From the NCBI RefSeq assembly GCF_017161325.1, contig NZ_CP045670.1, positions 248,001 to 312,000 on the forward strand: 64,000 bases of DNA, given 5' to 3'. A program made the position numbers and the translations under genes. Every line of letters begins with the position of its first letter. The stretch's first letter is position 1. This DNA is from Treponema pedis (GTDB taxonomy: Bacteria > Spirochaetota > Spirochaetia > Treponematales > Treponemataceae). Of this stretch, positions 37,714 to 47,410 are shown piece after piece. The notes under the pieces were generated by a model, which did no database searches, was not told the origin of the DNA, and saw nothing but the letters and a program-made list of their open reading frames with translations.

Positions 37714-37741
37714 TTATCAGCCGCTTTAAGGAGTTTTTTAA

Positions 37742-38326
37742 TTAAGGTTCCACTACGTTTCCCGAAGCATCTAAGTAATAAACGGGAACGGCTACGGCCG
37801 TAGTTCCTTCGTCTCTGAACACGACAACCGTAGAATTTGAGCTTGGACTGTAATACAGGGCTTTAGAAGTCGCTTCCCAATTAGATGTCCAAAAGTTTTT
37901 GCGGATAAAAAGAGCTATCTTTTCCGCTTCTTCCGTTGTCGGAAGATAACCTCCCTTGCTTAAACAATATTTTGCCGCATTATTTGAAATCGTGTGGGCA
38001 TGAGAATTATGCTGAGAGGCAATTGAAAGGGTGTTGGCTTTTCCTCCGCCTATTGAGGTTGTCATAGACTTAGTGCTCATATATTTTGAACTGTCATTTG
38101 ACCATTGAATTGGCCCTGAAGGCGTTCCGACAGCTAAGAAAGTCCATGCTCCGCTTTGATTGTTTACCCAGACGATTGTTTTTCCGCCTATAATGCTGCC
38201 CGCTTTAAGTGCAGGAGCGGATTGCGGCTTTCCCTGCTGCGTCATAGCTTCCGTAAGTAAAAAACAGCTTTGCAATAATAGTACCGATACGATTCCAAAA
38301 AAAAGTAGAAATAGCTTTTTTTTCAT
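37742..38326 (-). CDS. Lipoprotein of unknown function
   Basis: A 194-residue lipoprotein with lipobox LLQSC (Cys at residue 21). The mature part is Ser/Thr/Asn-rich (SKYMSTKSMTTSIGGGKAN, SIASQHNSHAHTISNN). A GGKTIVWVNNQSGAWTFLA segment suggests a C-type-lectin-like or DUF1566-like repeat, where KGGYLPTTEEAEKIALF recalls the DUF1566 pattern of reading an ordered list. GGACGG precedes the ATG. It is likely surface or periplasmic, and I cannot assign a function. Confidence 0.7.
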   Translation of the reverse strand: MKKKLFLLFFGIVSVLLLQSCFLLTEAMTQQGKPQSAPALKAGSIIGGKTIVWVNNQSGAWTFLAVGTPSGPIQWSNDSSKYMSTKSMTTSIGGGKANTLSIASQHNSHAHTISNNAAKYCLSKGGYLPTTEEAEKIALFIRKNFWTSNWEATSKALYYSPSSNSTVVVFRDEGTTAVAVPVYYLDASGNVVEP

Positions 38327-38444
38327 TTTAATCCGTCCTTTAAAATAAAATTAGATAATTATATCTATAACTTACCATTATATTACGAATTTTATAAAAA
38401 ACAAGCTTATTTAAAAAATAGTTTAAAAAAGCGGTGTTATGTGA

Positions 38445-38810
38445 GGGAAAGCCGTTAATCCCTTATTGGCGGAAGGTCAAATTCACGGCGGTGCCCAATT
38501 TATTTTAGGTATGGCTCTTTCGGAAGAAATTATAAGAGACAAGGCGGGCTATGTTAAAAACGGCACTCTTTCAAAATATCATGTTTTAAATTCGCAAGAC
38601 ATGCCTTATGTAAAAACGCTTCTTATTGAGAGTGAAGACGAAAAGGCTCCCTACGGCTTAAAAAGTGTAGGCGAAATTTCGGCGGTAGCACCGGCACCCG
38701 CTGTTCTTAATGCAATTAATCATGCATTGGGAACAAACATTACCGACTACCCTGCAACACCAGAAAGAATTATCGAAGAGATTATGAAAATTAATAAAGA
38801 GCAAAAATAA
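38445..38810 (+). pseudogene. Remnant of a xanthine dehydrogenase molybdenum subunit
   Basis: About 121 codons matching only the C-terminal end of molybdopterin-binding xanthine dehydrogenase/aldehyde oxidoreductases: GKAVNPLLAEGQIHGGAQF, then APYGLKSVGEISAVAPAPAVLNAINHALG. A TGA (38442-38444) lies just before the homology, and there is no start codon or ribosome binding site. The N-terminal about 600 residues are missing. This is a relic of a deleted operon. Confidence 0.85.
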
Positions 38811-38818
38811 ATTTACTC

Positions 38819-38846
38819 TTGACATATATGTTTTTTTGTTTACAAT
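38819..38846 (+). promoter_or_regulatory. Promoter downstream of the xanthine dehydrogenase remnant
   Basis: Exact TTGACA (38819-38824), a 16-base spacer and TACAAT (38841-38846) lie directly after the remnant. It may drive the short frame at 38881 and the exporter genes at 39078. Confidence 0.6.
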
Positions 38847-38880
38847 ATATGTAAAATTTTATTGTAAAGAAGATACCGTT

Positions 38881-38931
38881 ATGAAAATTTTTCTTGTTAA
38901 GGTAAGAAACTTGAAGGACATTCAATCGTAA
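38881..38931 (+). CDS. Possible 16-residue peptide gene before the exporter pair
   Basis: ATG 38881 opens a 16-codon frame, MKIFLVKVRNLKDIQS, 35 bases after a promoter and with a weak AAGAAG sequence upstream. It could be a leader peptide, an exported peptide or chance. The exporter genes begin 147 bases later, and an inverted repeat TACCGG / CCGGTA (39039-39044, 39051-39056) lies in between. No other gene is visible in 38811-39077. Confidence 0.25.
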   Translation: MKIFLVKVRNLKDIQS

Positions 38932-39077
38932 GATAAAAGTAAAGAAAAATAAAATAAAATGTATCTTAATACTTCGGTTATTATTTGCGGTAATTTAGCG
39001 GTACCGTATGTGCATATAATTTTAATATGCCATGTTTATACCGGTCTTATCCGGTACCCTATATTTAATTGTTAAGT

Positions 39078-40871
39078 ATGAAATTGGAAAAACGGAAATA
39101 TGTGACTATTGATACTCTCCGGTTACCGTTTAAAACGGCTCCATGGGCTGTAACTTTGTATATGCTGCTGATAGTCGTTGATGCAATTATTATGACATCG
39201 GTAACGGCAATTGCAACGGCTTTTTTTACCGACACCGCTATGAGCATATTCGGTGGAGATAAACCTGTAAACTCAATTTATTTACCGCTTGTATTGTTGA
39301 TAGCCGTCATTGGAACCGCAAGCGTCTTGGGCGGTTTACCGAACCTTATAGAATCCAAAATAAAATTTGCTTTAGAGCGAAATCTTATACCCGCTATTTT
39401 GGACATACAAGCAAACCTCGCCTATAAAAATATTGAAGATGCCGCAACGTGGGAACTGATTGAGCGTGTAACGGATGAAATGACGGAAACCTTTCTTGAC
39501 GGTATTCGTGCCTGCGGTGCGGTAATTCAAAATATCATTGCAACCGTTTCCGTTTCGGTATTGATTATGAGGCAGACATGGCCGTCGGCTTTGATTATAA
39601 CAGCATTCAGCATTCCGCTTTTTTTGGTATCGCTTTGGGCGGGAAAGAAAAATTACCTTGCAAAAGTTCAAACACGTAAATACGAGCGGCGTTACAGTTA
39701 TTATTCGGACGAAATGCTCACCGGCCGTGAAGCCGTCGAAGAGCGTACGCTTTTCGGATATGCAGATACTATCATTCAGCGTTATTATCGGCATTTTAAA
39801 ACCGCAAGTAAAATAGAACTCAAGGTATTTTTAAAGACCCTTGCGGCAATGAAATCAACGAATGCCGCATTACTGCTGATTACCGCAGTTACGGCTTTTA
39901 CGCTTATAAAATCCGTTATTGCTGGGGAAATAAGTGTCGGTATGTTCATAGGTATTATTGCGGCTATGTTCGGTATGGCGGAAACGCTCGGGCAGCAATT
40001 ACAAGATGCGGCAAAGAACATTGCGGAATCCAAAGAATATATGCAGGATTTAACGATATTTACAGGGCTTGATAGAACCGAAGGTGCAACCGATTTACCT
40101 GATAAACAGGCAATTCAGTTTAAAACTATCGAATTCGTTAATGTTCGATTTAAGTATCCGCAAGGAAATAAATACATTTTAAACGGCATATCCTTTAAGT
40201 TGGAAGCAGGCAAGCACTATGCCTTTGTCGGCGCAAACGGCGCGGGAAAAACAACTATAATAAAATTATTAACCGGACTTTACGATGAATATGAAGGAAA
40301 GATTTTAATTAACGATAAAGAGCTTAAAACATATTCTTACTCCGCAGTAAAAGCCTTGTTTTCAGTCGTATACCAAGATTTTGCCCGCTATCAAATCTCA
40401 ATGGCGGACAACATTGCACTCGGAGATTCGGCACGTAAAGCGGATAGACAAAGGATAGCCGATGCCGTCTTCAAAGCGGGACTTAATGATACTGCAGCAC
40501 AATTACCTGAGGGTATAGATACTCCTTTAGGTAAAATCGGCAAGAGAGGAGTGGATATTTCCGGAGGGCAATGGCAAAAGATAGCAATAGCCCGTTCTCT
40601 TTTAAGCTGCGCTCCGGTTAAGATTTTGGATGAGCCGACTTCAGCCCTCGACCCGATTGCCGAAAATCATATTTATCGAAAATTCGAGGCACTTATGAAA
40701 GGGAAAACAACCGTTTTTATCAGCCATAGACTCGGCTCTACCAAATTGGCGGATGAAATTTTGGTAATAGATAAGGGCAGTATTGTAGAAAGAGGAAGCC
40801 ACAGCTCATTAATGTCGGCAAAAGGGCTATATGCCGAAATGTTTGAAACACAAAGGATGCGGTATGTATGA
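39078..40871 (+). CDS. ABC exporter subunit (permease-ATPase half transporter)
   Basis: A half transporter of 597 residues with six predicted membrane helices (about 20-330) and a C-terminal ATPase. ATPase motifs are Walker A GANGAGKTTIIKLL, signature ISGGQWQKIAIARSL, Walker B VKILDEPTSALDP and switch histidine FISHRLGSTKLAD. It overlaps the next half transporter by 4 bases, so the two probably form a heterodimeric exporter. There is no peptidase C39 domain, so any peptide substrate is not cleaved by it. I choose ATG 39078; there is no obvious ribosome binding site. Confidence 0.9.
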   Translation: MKLEKRKYVTIDTLRLPFKTAPWAVTLYMLLIVVDAIIMTSVTAIATAFFTDTAMSIFGGDKPVNSIYLPLVLLIAVIGTASVLGGLPNLIESKIKFALERNLIPAILDIQANLAYKNIEDAATWELIERVTDEMTETFLDGIRACGAVIQNIIATVSVSVLIMRQTWPSALIITAFSIPLFLVSLWAGKKNYLAKVQTRKYERRYSYYSDEMLTGREAVEERTLFGYADTIIQRYYRHFKTASKIELKVFLKTLAAMKSTNAALLLITAVTAFTLIKSVIAGEISVGMFIGIIAAMFGMAETLGQQLQDAAKNIAESKEYMQDLTIFTGLDRTEGATDLPDKQAIQFKTIEFVNVRFKYPQGNKYILNGISFKLEAGKHYAFVGANGAGKTTIIKLLTGLYDEYEGKILINDKELKTYSYSAVKALFSVVYQDFARYQISMADNIALGDSARKADRQRIADAVFKAGLNDTAAQLPEGIDTPLGKIGKRGVDISGGQWQKIAIARSLLSCAPVKILDEPTSALDPIAENHIYRKFEALMKGKTTVFISHRLGSTKLADEILVIDKGSIVERGSHSSLMSAKGLYAEMFETQRMRYV

Positions 40872-42688
40872 AAAATGAACGTAAATACGGGCTTTTATCC
40901 ATTGTGCTGCGGAATTCTTACGAATATTTTAAAAAAGCTACGGGCTGGGGTGCACTGGAACAGGCGATTGCGGTTTTCCGCGCACTGTCATGGACCGCCG
41001 GAATTATGGCAATGCAAAAATTGTTTGATGCCATTGCTATTGCAAGCCGGGGAACTCACAGTTTTGTGCAGATTGCTTTTTATCTTATACTCCTTGCACT
41101 GATAACGGTAAGTCGGCAGGTGTTAAGCGGTACGGGTCAATATTTATTCAGCAAGGTATCCTATACCAATATGGGCAAATTTATGACGGAATTTCAATAC
41201 AAGTTGAGCCGTCTTCCTGCGAAAAAATTCGAGGACATTATATTTTTAAATGACATCAATAAAGCAAAGGAATGCTTGGAATACGAAAGTCTCGGGCACT
41301 TTGCATCTGTTTGTTTACAGCTTTTCAGTTATTATTCAGTGTTTTTTATATCGGCGGGCGGATATTTGTTCCGGCTGTCTCCTATATTGCCGACTGTAAT
41401 TTTGGCGGCTTTTATTCCTGCGGTAATCGGGCAACTGATGCAAATAAAATTTTTCGAGGAGCTTGAAGAAATAAATGCTCCGTTGCGCCGGCAGTGTGAG
41501 TATTACAGAAAAACCGTTGCCGACAGAGCCTTTTATAAAGAAACGCGTATATTGGGAGGTTTTAATTTTTTCTACCGTCTATTTATCGACTCTTTACAAA
41601 CTCTCACGGCAGCCGTATGGAAAACGGAGCGGAAAGCCGCCGTATTGCGTTTTGCATTAAGCCTTATATCTTTTGCAGGGCTGGGAGGCGCTGTGCTTAT
41701 TCTTTTTTATGCGGTTATGGCGGGGAATATCAGCATAGGAGCCTTTGCCTCCGTTTTTGTCGCCTTATCACAAATTTTTTCCATTGTAAATGAGATAGTC
41801 TCAGGACATCTCAGTAAAGGGAGCGAAATCTTAGGACAGGTAAGGAATTTTTATCGATTGATGGATATGGAGGAGGTTGACGGGGAAGAGGGAAGCATTG
41901 ATTTTACTAAAGGAATTGTTGCCTCAAATGTAAGCTTTACATATCCCGGTTCCAATAAACCTGCCGTACACGATATAAATCTTACAATCAAGCGAGAGGA
42001 AACAATTGCCGTTGTAGGCGAAAACGGGTCAGGAAAGTCCACGTTGGTGCGTTTGCTTACGGGCTTATATATCCCTGACTCCGGTACTGTTGAAATCGGA
42101 GGAAAAAACACGAAAACGTCCCGGCCGAATACTATTTTTAAAGGTATTTCCGCAGTTTTTCAGCACTATCAGTGTTATAAAATGACACTTGAAGAAAATG
42201 TCTCCGTAAGCGATACCGAAAATCCGCCGGATAAAGGAAAAATACAAAGCTGTCTTAGGGAATCGGAATTTAATGAAGATACGGTAACATTGGATAAAAT
42301 GCTTTCTCCCGAATTCGGCGGTATAGACTTATCGGGCGGACAATGGCAGCGGCTGGCTATAGCACGCGGACTTTACCGCATTCATGACTTTATAGTCTTG
42401 GATGAACCGACGGCGGCGATTGACCCGATTGAGGAAGCTCGGCTCTATGAGCAATTCGGACGCCTTGTCAAAAATAAATGCGCTCTTATCGTTACTCACC
42501 GATTAGGTTCGGTAAAACATGCCGACCGTATTGTCGTTATGAACGGAGGAAAAATAGAGGACATAGGCACACACGAGGAATTGATTTTGCGTAATGGAAC
42601 ATATGCCGATATGTGGAAGGCTCAAAGTGTATGGTATGAAAGAGGCTTTATATATACAAAGGGTTTATCATCAATATATTTTAAATGA
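40868..42688 (+). CDS. ABC exporter subunit, partner half transporter
   Basis: A 606-residue type I ABC exporter half with an N-terminal membrane domain (about 20-330) and ATPase motifs GENGSGKSTLVRLL, LSGGQWQRLAIARGL, FIVLDEPTAAIDP and IVTHRLGSVKHAD. The ATGA overlap couples it to the partner gene. Its last 67 bases overlap the convergent FecE-like gene, where its tail (RGFIYTKGLSSIYFK) extends beyond the usual family end. The substrate (drug, lipid or peptide) is unknown. Confidence 0.9.
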   Translation: MKNERKYGLLSIVLRNSYEYFKKATGWGALEQAIAVFRALSWTAGIMAMQKLFDAIAIASRGTHSFVQIAFYLILLALITVSRQVLSGTGQYLFSKVSYTNMGKFMTEFQYKLSRLPAKKFEDIIFLNDINKAKECLEYESLGHFASVCLQLFSYYSVFFISAGGYLFRLSPILPTVILAAFIPAVIGQLMQIKFFEELEEINAPLRRQCEYYRKTVADRAFYKETRILGGFNFFYRLFIDSLQTLTAAVWKTERKAAVLRFALSLISFAGLGGAVLILFYAVMAGNISIGAFASVFVALSQIFSIVNEIVSGHLSKGSEILGQVRNFYRLMDMEEVDGEEGSIDFTKGIVASNVSFTYPGSNKPAVHDINLTIKREETIAVVGENGSGKSTLVRLLTGLYIPDSGTVEIGGKNTKTSRPNTIFKGISAVFQHYQCYKMTLEENVSVSDTENPPDKGKIQSCLRESEFNEDTVTLDKMLSPEFGGIDLSGGQWQRLAIARGLYRIHDFIVLDEPTAAIDPIEEARLYEQFGRLVKNKCALIVTHRLGSVKHADRIVVMNGGKIEDIGTHEELILRNGTYADMWKAQSVWYERGFIYTKGLSSIYFK

Positions 42689-43437
42689 ATTTGCGAAGAC
42701 TCATCTTTTTTATAAATAAGATTAAGCAGTTTAATTATTTTCTCGTCAAAGGAATTGTCGGACTTTTCTATTACCTCAAAAATTGTATTTTGATGAATAC
42801 AGTAAACAACATCGGAATATTGAATTGCAAGAGCCGGATTATGAATAGAAATAATTATGGTCTTTTTTTCTTCCTTGCATAGTTTACATATAATTTCCAT
42901 AAGCTTATGCTCATTATAAAAATCAAGATTTGATGTAGGCTCATCTAAGAGCATTATAGGGGCATTTTGAACTATACCGCGTGCAAGTAAGATTAGACGG
43001 GCTTCACCCGAACTTAAATGGGTATAAGGCCTGTCGGTAAAAGCCGTTAGCTTTAATTTTTCAAGTACATAGTCCGTAAATTCCCAATCCTCTTTTGAAG
43101 GTGTTTTTATTTCCGATTGATAAGGATTTCTTCCCATCACCGTAAAATCTCTTACAGTGTAAGCAAAAATAGACCTGTGCTCCTGCGGAATATAGGAAAC
43201 ATATCGGGCAAATTGTTTCCGTGTTAATGATCTCGAATCTTTTTGTAGTACTGACAGTGTTCCGCTTACAGGTTTTTCCAAACCGGCTAATAATCTTAAA
43301 AGGGTAGTTTTTCCCGCACCGTTTGCTCCTATCAAACTTATAATCTTATGCTGCGGAATTTTTTGAGATATGTTTTTAAGGACTTGAGTTTTTCCTCTTT
43401 CGGCAAAAACATTATTAAGCTCAAAAGCCGTATTCAT
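42622..43437 (-). CDS. FecE/FhuC-type ABC transporter ATP-binding protein
   Basis: A 271-residue ATPase of the iron-siderophore, haem or cobalamin importers. Walker A GANGAGKTTLLRLL, Q-loop SYIPQEHRSIF, signature LSSGEARLILLARGI (a variant of LSGGE), Walker B IMLLDEPTSNLDF and switch His ISIHNPAL. It is the third gene of the importer operon and overlaps the permease gene end by 17 bases. Its 3' end overlaps the oppositely oriented exporter gene by 67 bases. Confidence 0.9.
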   Translation of the reverse strand: MNTAFELNNVFAERGKTQVLKNISQKIPQHKIISLIGANGAGKTTLLRLLAGLEKPVSGTLSVLQKDSRSLTRKQFARYVSYIPQEHRSIFAYTVRDFTVMGRNPYQSEIKTPSKEDWEFTDYVLEKLKLTAFTDRPYTHLSSGEARLILLARGIVQNAPIMLLDEPTSNLDFYNEHKLMEIICKLCKEEKKTIIISIHNPALAIQYSDVVYCIHQNTIFEVIEKSDNSFDEKIIKLLNLIYKKDESSQIHLKYIDDKPFVYIKPLSYHTL

Positions 43438-44426
43438 AGCCTACCCTTTTTTTGGCCGACATAAAACTTGCAAGCCCCGCCGCCCCAATCAATGCCGTTA
43501 TAATGCTTATAGGAATTTCGCCTCCTGTAATGGAACGGGCAAAGGTATCTGCAACAAGCAAAAGAGATGCTCCGCATATAAACGAAAACGGAACAAGCCT
43601 ATCGTTATTATTCCCAAAAAGAAGTCTTACAATATGAGGAGCAATTAAGCCTATCCAACTTATTATTCCGGCAGCAGAAACAACAACGGCAACCAATAAG
43701 GTAGAAGAACCGATAAAAAGCAGCCGTATTTTTTTTTACCGATACACCGAGGCTTGCAGCCTCTTCATCTCCCAAAGATAGAATATTTAACTGTCTTCGG
43801 TATAAAAAAATAAAGCCGCAACCTACAAATACAATCGGCAAAAATACGATAAAATTCCGCCATGTAATAATATTAAAACAACCCATAAGCCAAAACTCAA
43901 GAGAGGGCAATTCATTCATCGGATCAGCCGTATATTTAATAATCGAAACACAAGAACCTGCTATTGCATTGATAATAATACCTGCAAGAACAAGCCTTAT
44001 AAGGGAATGTTCCCCGTTTATATTCGATATTTGTAAAACCAATATTACGGCTAGGCATCCCCCTGCAAAAGCAAAAACTTGAACAATAAAAGGACTTGCA
44101 TGAAAAATAACTATTGCAAGGGCCGCACCAAGCGAAGCACCGGAAGAAACGCCTATAATATCGGGGGAGGCAAGAGGATTTCTAAAAATGCTTTGCAAAC
44201 TTGTTCCGCTTACGGCTATAACTCCTCCCGAAATAAACACAAATAAGGTTCTGGGAAAGCGGATATTTATAAAAACATTATAAGCCGAATTTGAATAGCC
44301 TCCTTTTAATGGTAGAACTATTCTTAATATTTCAGAAAAAGAAATAAAATATCTGCCTAACATAAGCGAAAGGAGTATTGCGGCAATTGGAATAATAGTT
44401 AAAAATACTTTATACTTTTGTTTCAC
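43421..44426 (-). CDS. FecCD-type ABC permease (single-base frameshift)
   Basis: A BtuC/FecCD/FhuB family permease of about ten helices for siderophores, haem or cobalamin. The N-terminal part covers NIRFPRTLFVFISGGVIAVSG and NPLASPDIIGVSSGASLGAA. The C-terminal part covers ISWIGLIAPHIVRLLFGNN. They lie in different frames, joined at a run of nine A on the minus strand (43737-43729). Eight A would give SVKKIRLLFIGSSTLLVAVVV and a 334-residue protein, normal for the family. It shares the operon with the ATPase and the binding protein. Confidence 0.9.
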
Positions 44427-44487
44427 TTGTCGTATTTATGATTCAGAGCATGGCTTCATTAGGCAGAGGCTTTAACAAAACCGGTTA

Positions 44488-45508
44488 TTATTTTATGCCT
44501 AAAGACTTAAGATCTTTTTCTTTACCGAAAAATTCCTTATAAAAAGCTTTTACCTTTGTTTCAAGATAATTTTCCGGTATCTTACCGGGATGCAATTTAT
44601 CTGCAAGCCAAATGATACCTAAACATGAGGCGGGAATCGGAGAGTCCCACTCATCGAGCGATGAGGGGAAGGTATAAATCTTCCCTGTATCTACGGCAGG
44701 AATACCCTTCCATTCCATTTTAGCCCTCAGCTCTCCGGCTTTTTTTGCACCGGCAGCCATTACAATAACTTGAGGAGCATATTTATGTACTTGTTCAAGA
44801 GAAACCTTTGTCCAATATGTGTCTTTTATATCTTCCGCAACCAATTTACCGCCTGCGGCTCTGATAAGCTCCGCTTGAAACATTTTAGGGCTCAGTGCGT
44901 TTAAGGCATCGGAGCGGCTGTTCATATAAACCGAAACAGGTTCTTCTCCCTTTATAAAGGATGCAACATCACTTAGAATTTCATTATAAAATTTTAAAAG
45001 CTTATCTGCTTCGTTATTTTTTCCGGTTGCTTTTCCCAGCATTTCCACATAGCTGAAAAAGTTTTCCATAGTTTCAGGTTTGATAACAAGTGCCGGTACT
45101 CCAAGACTTTCCAGCTTAGGCAGTTGATCGGCAGCTTTGAACGGTACAAGAATGAGGTCGGGATTTAAGGCTGCAATAGATTCAATATTTAAATTTTTTG
45201 CGGAACCGCACACCGGTTTATATGCCAATTCAGGAGCAAATTCTTTAACAAAAGGTCGTACCTCTCTCCCTCCGTCGCCTGACACAATAATATCTTTGCA
45301 TCCTATAGCAAGAGCCGTATTGGTTAAAATATAAAAAGGTGCTACTATGCGATTCGATTTTTCATATATGATAACTTTTCGTTCAAAATGGTCGGTGATT
45401 TCTGCAAATTTTTTTTTCTTTAATTTTTCTCCGTTCCCGCTTGCAAATATTTGTAACCCAATGATAATAAACATAAATATTGCAACAATGTGATTTTTTT
45501 TTTATCAT
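44488..45508 (-). CDS. FecB/BtuF-type periplasmic binding protein (start region frameshifted)
   Basis: A PF01497-type binding protein for a siderophore, haem or cobalamin. Family features are IVAPFYILTNTALAIGC, IESIAALNPDLILVP, the long central helix DKLLKFYNEILSDVASF and PDIL-like repeats. As written the frame opens at 45474 without a ribosome binding site. An ATG at 45508 behind GGAG, followed by a run of ten A (45503-45494), would read through into a normal signal peptide (KKNHIVAIFMFIIIGLQIFA) if the run were nine A, giving 339 residues. I take 45508 as the true start. Confidence 0.85.
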
Positions 45509-45554
45509 ATTATTTTCTCCTAGAGTATAATTTAAAATGACTCCTGATCTTAAA

Positions 45555-45607
45555 ACCGTTTTTGACGGTTCAAAATAATCTTATCAACATATATAATATT
45601 TGTCAAT
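45555..45607 (-). promoter_or_regulatory. Promoter and start-site hairpin of the FecBCD-type operon
   Basis: On the minus strand, TTGACA (45607-45602), a 17-base spacer and TAAGAT (45584-45579) predict a start near 45572. There a hairpin AACCGT / ACGGTT (45571-45566 and 45560-45555, 5-base loop) begins. It may be an operator for a metal-responsive repressor or a 5' protective stem. Confidence 0.55.
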
Positions 45608-45689
45608 ATATTTTATTTAATTCACTGGTATTTTTATGAGTAAACCCTGATATGTAAGTAAACCGCGTTTAATTAAATTTTTACACTTT

Positions 45690-46312
45690 TGAGTCTTTTT
45701 ATCGGCTTTTATAAGGCCTGTAGGTCATTTTTTGCTGTTACGCTAGTAGATTCCCTTTTCTAATTATCCTTAAAACCCTCTGCCGCGAACATTTTATTTC
45801 TTTTTGTTCCGTACTATTTTCATTCTTGCTGCTCGATAGTTGTCATTGACCTCATGTTCTTTAAGGATTGTATGTATTTCGGTCAAAGGAATCTACAATC
45901 TTTTCACTTTATTACAATTTCGTTTCTACTTGTAATAGTCGGATTCTGTTACACACATAACTTCACACATGCACAAAACAGATAATTCGACGCTCTTTTG
46001 GCTATTACAAATGTAGTTAAAAATTCTCTTCTTTGTTATTTCTTCTCACACTTTGACGAAAAAACTTAAATGCCCTGTAATATCCGTACCGTTTCTTTAA
46101 GATTCCTATTTTTTTCAAGAGCTCTTTTCCGTCCGCTTTACAAAATATTGGCTTCTTTGTTCTTTTCCTTTTCTTATTTTGGATAGCGATTCTTGCTTTT
46201 TATCCAATCCGTAAAAGTTCCATACGGAATATAAATCCTCAGAAACTTTTCGACCTCCTATTTCGTCGTACAAGAGCAATGCCTGCTTTTTAAAGTCTTT
46301 GCTATACTCACT
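45690..46312 (-). mobile_element. Decayed IS3-family insertion sequence remnant
   Basis: Broken frames on the minus strand resemble IS3-family transposase. OrfA pieces are SEYSKDFKKQALLLYDEIGG, then in another frame IPYGTFTDWIKSKN (the helix-turn-helix), then ALEKNRNLKETVRILQGI. OrfB pieces include CEVMCVTESDYYK and EIHTILKEHEVNDNYRAARM. There are several stops and shifts and the DDE catalytic core is missing, so it is inactive. It abuts the end of the small lipoprotein gene at 46333, which it may have truncated. No intact terminal repeats were identified. Apart from the promoter at 45555-45607, the 45509-46332 stretch holds nothing else. Confidence 0.75.
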
Positions 46313-46332
46313 TTATATCTTTTCCTATTATG

Positions 46333-46533
46333 TTACATAGGGTACTTTTGTACTGTACTTTTATTATAACTGATCGGTAACTTAAAGTCTTCATTTGTAC
46401 TGTTATTTACTTTATCATTAGATATTTGACTATTATTTGAATGTGTGTCTAATGAAAGGCAACCGGTGACTAAGAGTATTGCCGATATTATAATACTTAA
46501 TATGAGTATTTTAAACACAAGAGATTTTTTCAT
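46333..46533 (-). CDS. Small lipoprotein, probably truncated
   Basis: A 66-residue lipoprotein with signal peptide and lipobox LVTGC. The mature part is short and Asn/Ser-rich (THSNNSQISNDKVNN) and ends SYNKSTVQKYPM close to the IS3 remnant, so the original protein may have been longer. I choose ATG 46533, with AGGAG upstream. It follows the membrane-protein gene at 46563. The function is unknown. Confidence 0.6.
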   Translation of the reverse strand: MKKSLVFKILILSIIISAILLVTGCLSLDTHSNNSQISNDKVNNSTNEDFKLPISYNKSTVQKYPM

Positions 46534-46562
46534 AAAATTTTCTCCTTTGATTATTGCCATGT

Positions 46563-47372
46563 TTATTTATGTGATAAACTTCTAAAATGACTGTGAACTA
46601 TAATACCATCACTTCTTTGGTAAGTTTTAATAAAAATTTTTCTTCTATGTATACCTACTTGCTGTACTTCGGACGGTTGATAAAATGCATTTGAAATTAC
46701 AGTATGCGCAAGCCAAACAATTAAAGCTGTTATCGGTATTGCCATAAAGATGACTACTTGACGCATCATTGCATTTTTTAGACTATACTTAAACGCTAAT
46801 ACCAGCGAAGTAAGTGCTGAAAGGCTTATATATCCCAACATTATTTTTGAAAAAGTAAAATAAAGGCCAAAAATAGATATTTTTATAGTACCATACATAA
46901 AATCAAAAATATCATATAGGTTAAATTCTATGATTAAAATATCTGCAAAAAGTAAAACGGCACATAAAATACCCAAGAAAAGCATAGGTATCATTTTTAT
47001 AACGGAAATTATTTTTGAAATCATAGATATGATTCCAATAGCAGCGATTATTATTCCCAACGGCGGAAAGATGATTGCCAGCACAGCTCCTATTATCGAA
47101 ATAATCATTCCAACAATCATATTTTTTATAATATGCTCTGTAATAATGTAAAAAATCAAAAAAATTATACTATAAGCAACGACTACAAAAGCTATGCCGA
47201 TTGCAATATCATAAAGAGACTTTCCGTTTACAATCATTTTTTGCTTTAAAACTACCAAAGCAAAAAAGATACAGAATAAAATCGCACTTTTTATTAACCA
47301 ACCTAAAAGTAGTATTAGTTTACTTGTAAGTGTTAAGTCAGAAAGAGGAATATTATCACTAAAATCAGACAT
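46563..47372 (-). CDS. Multi-pass membrane protein of unknown function
   Basis: A 269-residue protein with about seven hydrophobic helices. These include an Ile-rich block (IIGAVLAIIFPPLGIIIAAI) and a charged C-terminal tail (GIHRRKIFIKTYQRSDGIIVH). The codon use is more AT-rich than in the core genes. It belongs to the run of accessory minus-strand genes between the IS remnant and the attC site. I do not recognise a family. Confidence 0.65.
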   Translation of the reverse strand: MSDFSDNIPLSDLTLTSKLILLLGWLIKSAILFCIFFALVVLKQKMIVNGKSLYDIAIGIAFVVVAYSIIFLIFYIITEHIIKNMIVGMIISIIGAVLAIIFPPLGIIIAAIGIISMISKIISVIKMIPMLFLGILCAVLLFADILIIEFNLYDIFDFMYGTIKISIFGLYFTFSKIMLGYISLSALTSLVLAFKYSLKNAMMRQVVIFMAIPITALIVWLAHTVISNAFYQPSEVQQVGIHRRKIFIKTYQRSDGIIVHSHFRSLSHK

Positions 47373-47410
47373 GTCTTATACCTCCAGATATAGAGTTTTT
47401 ATATAAATTA

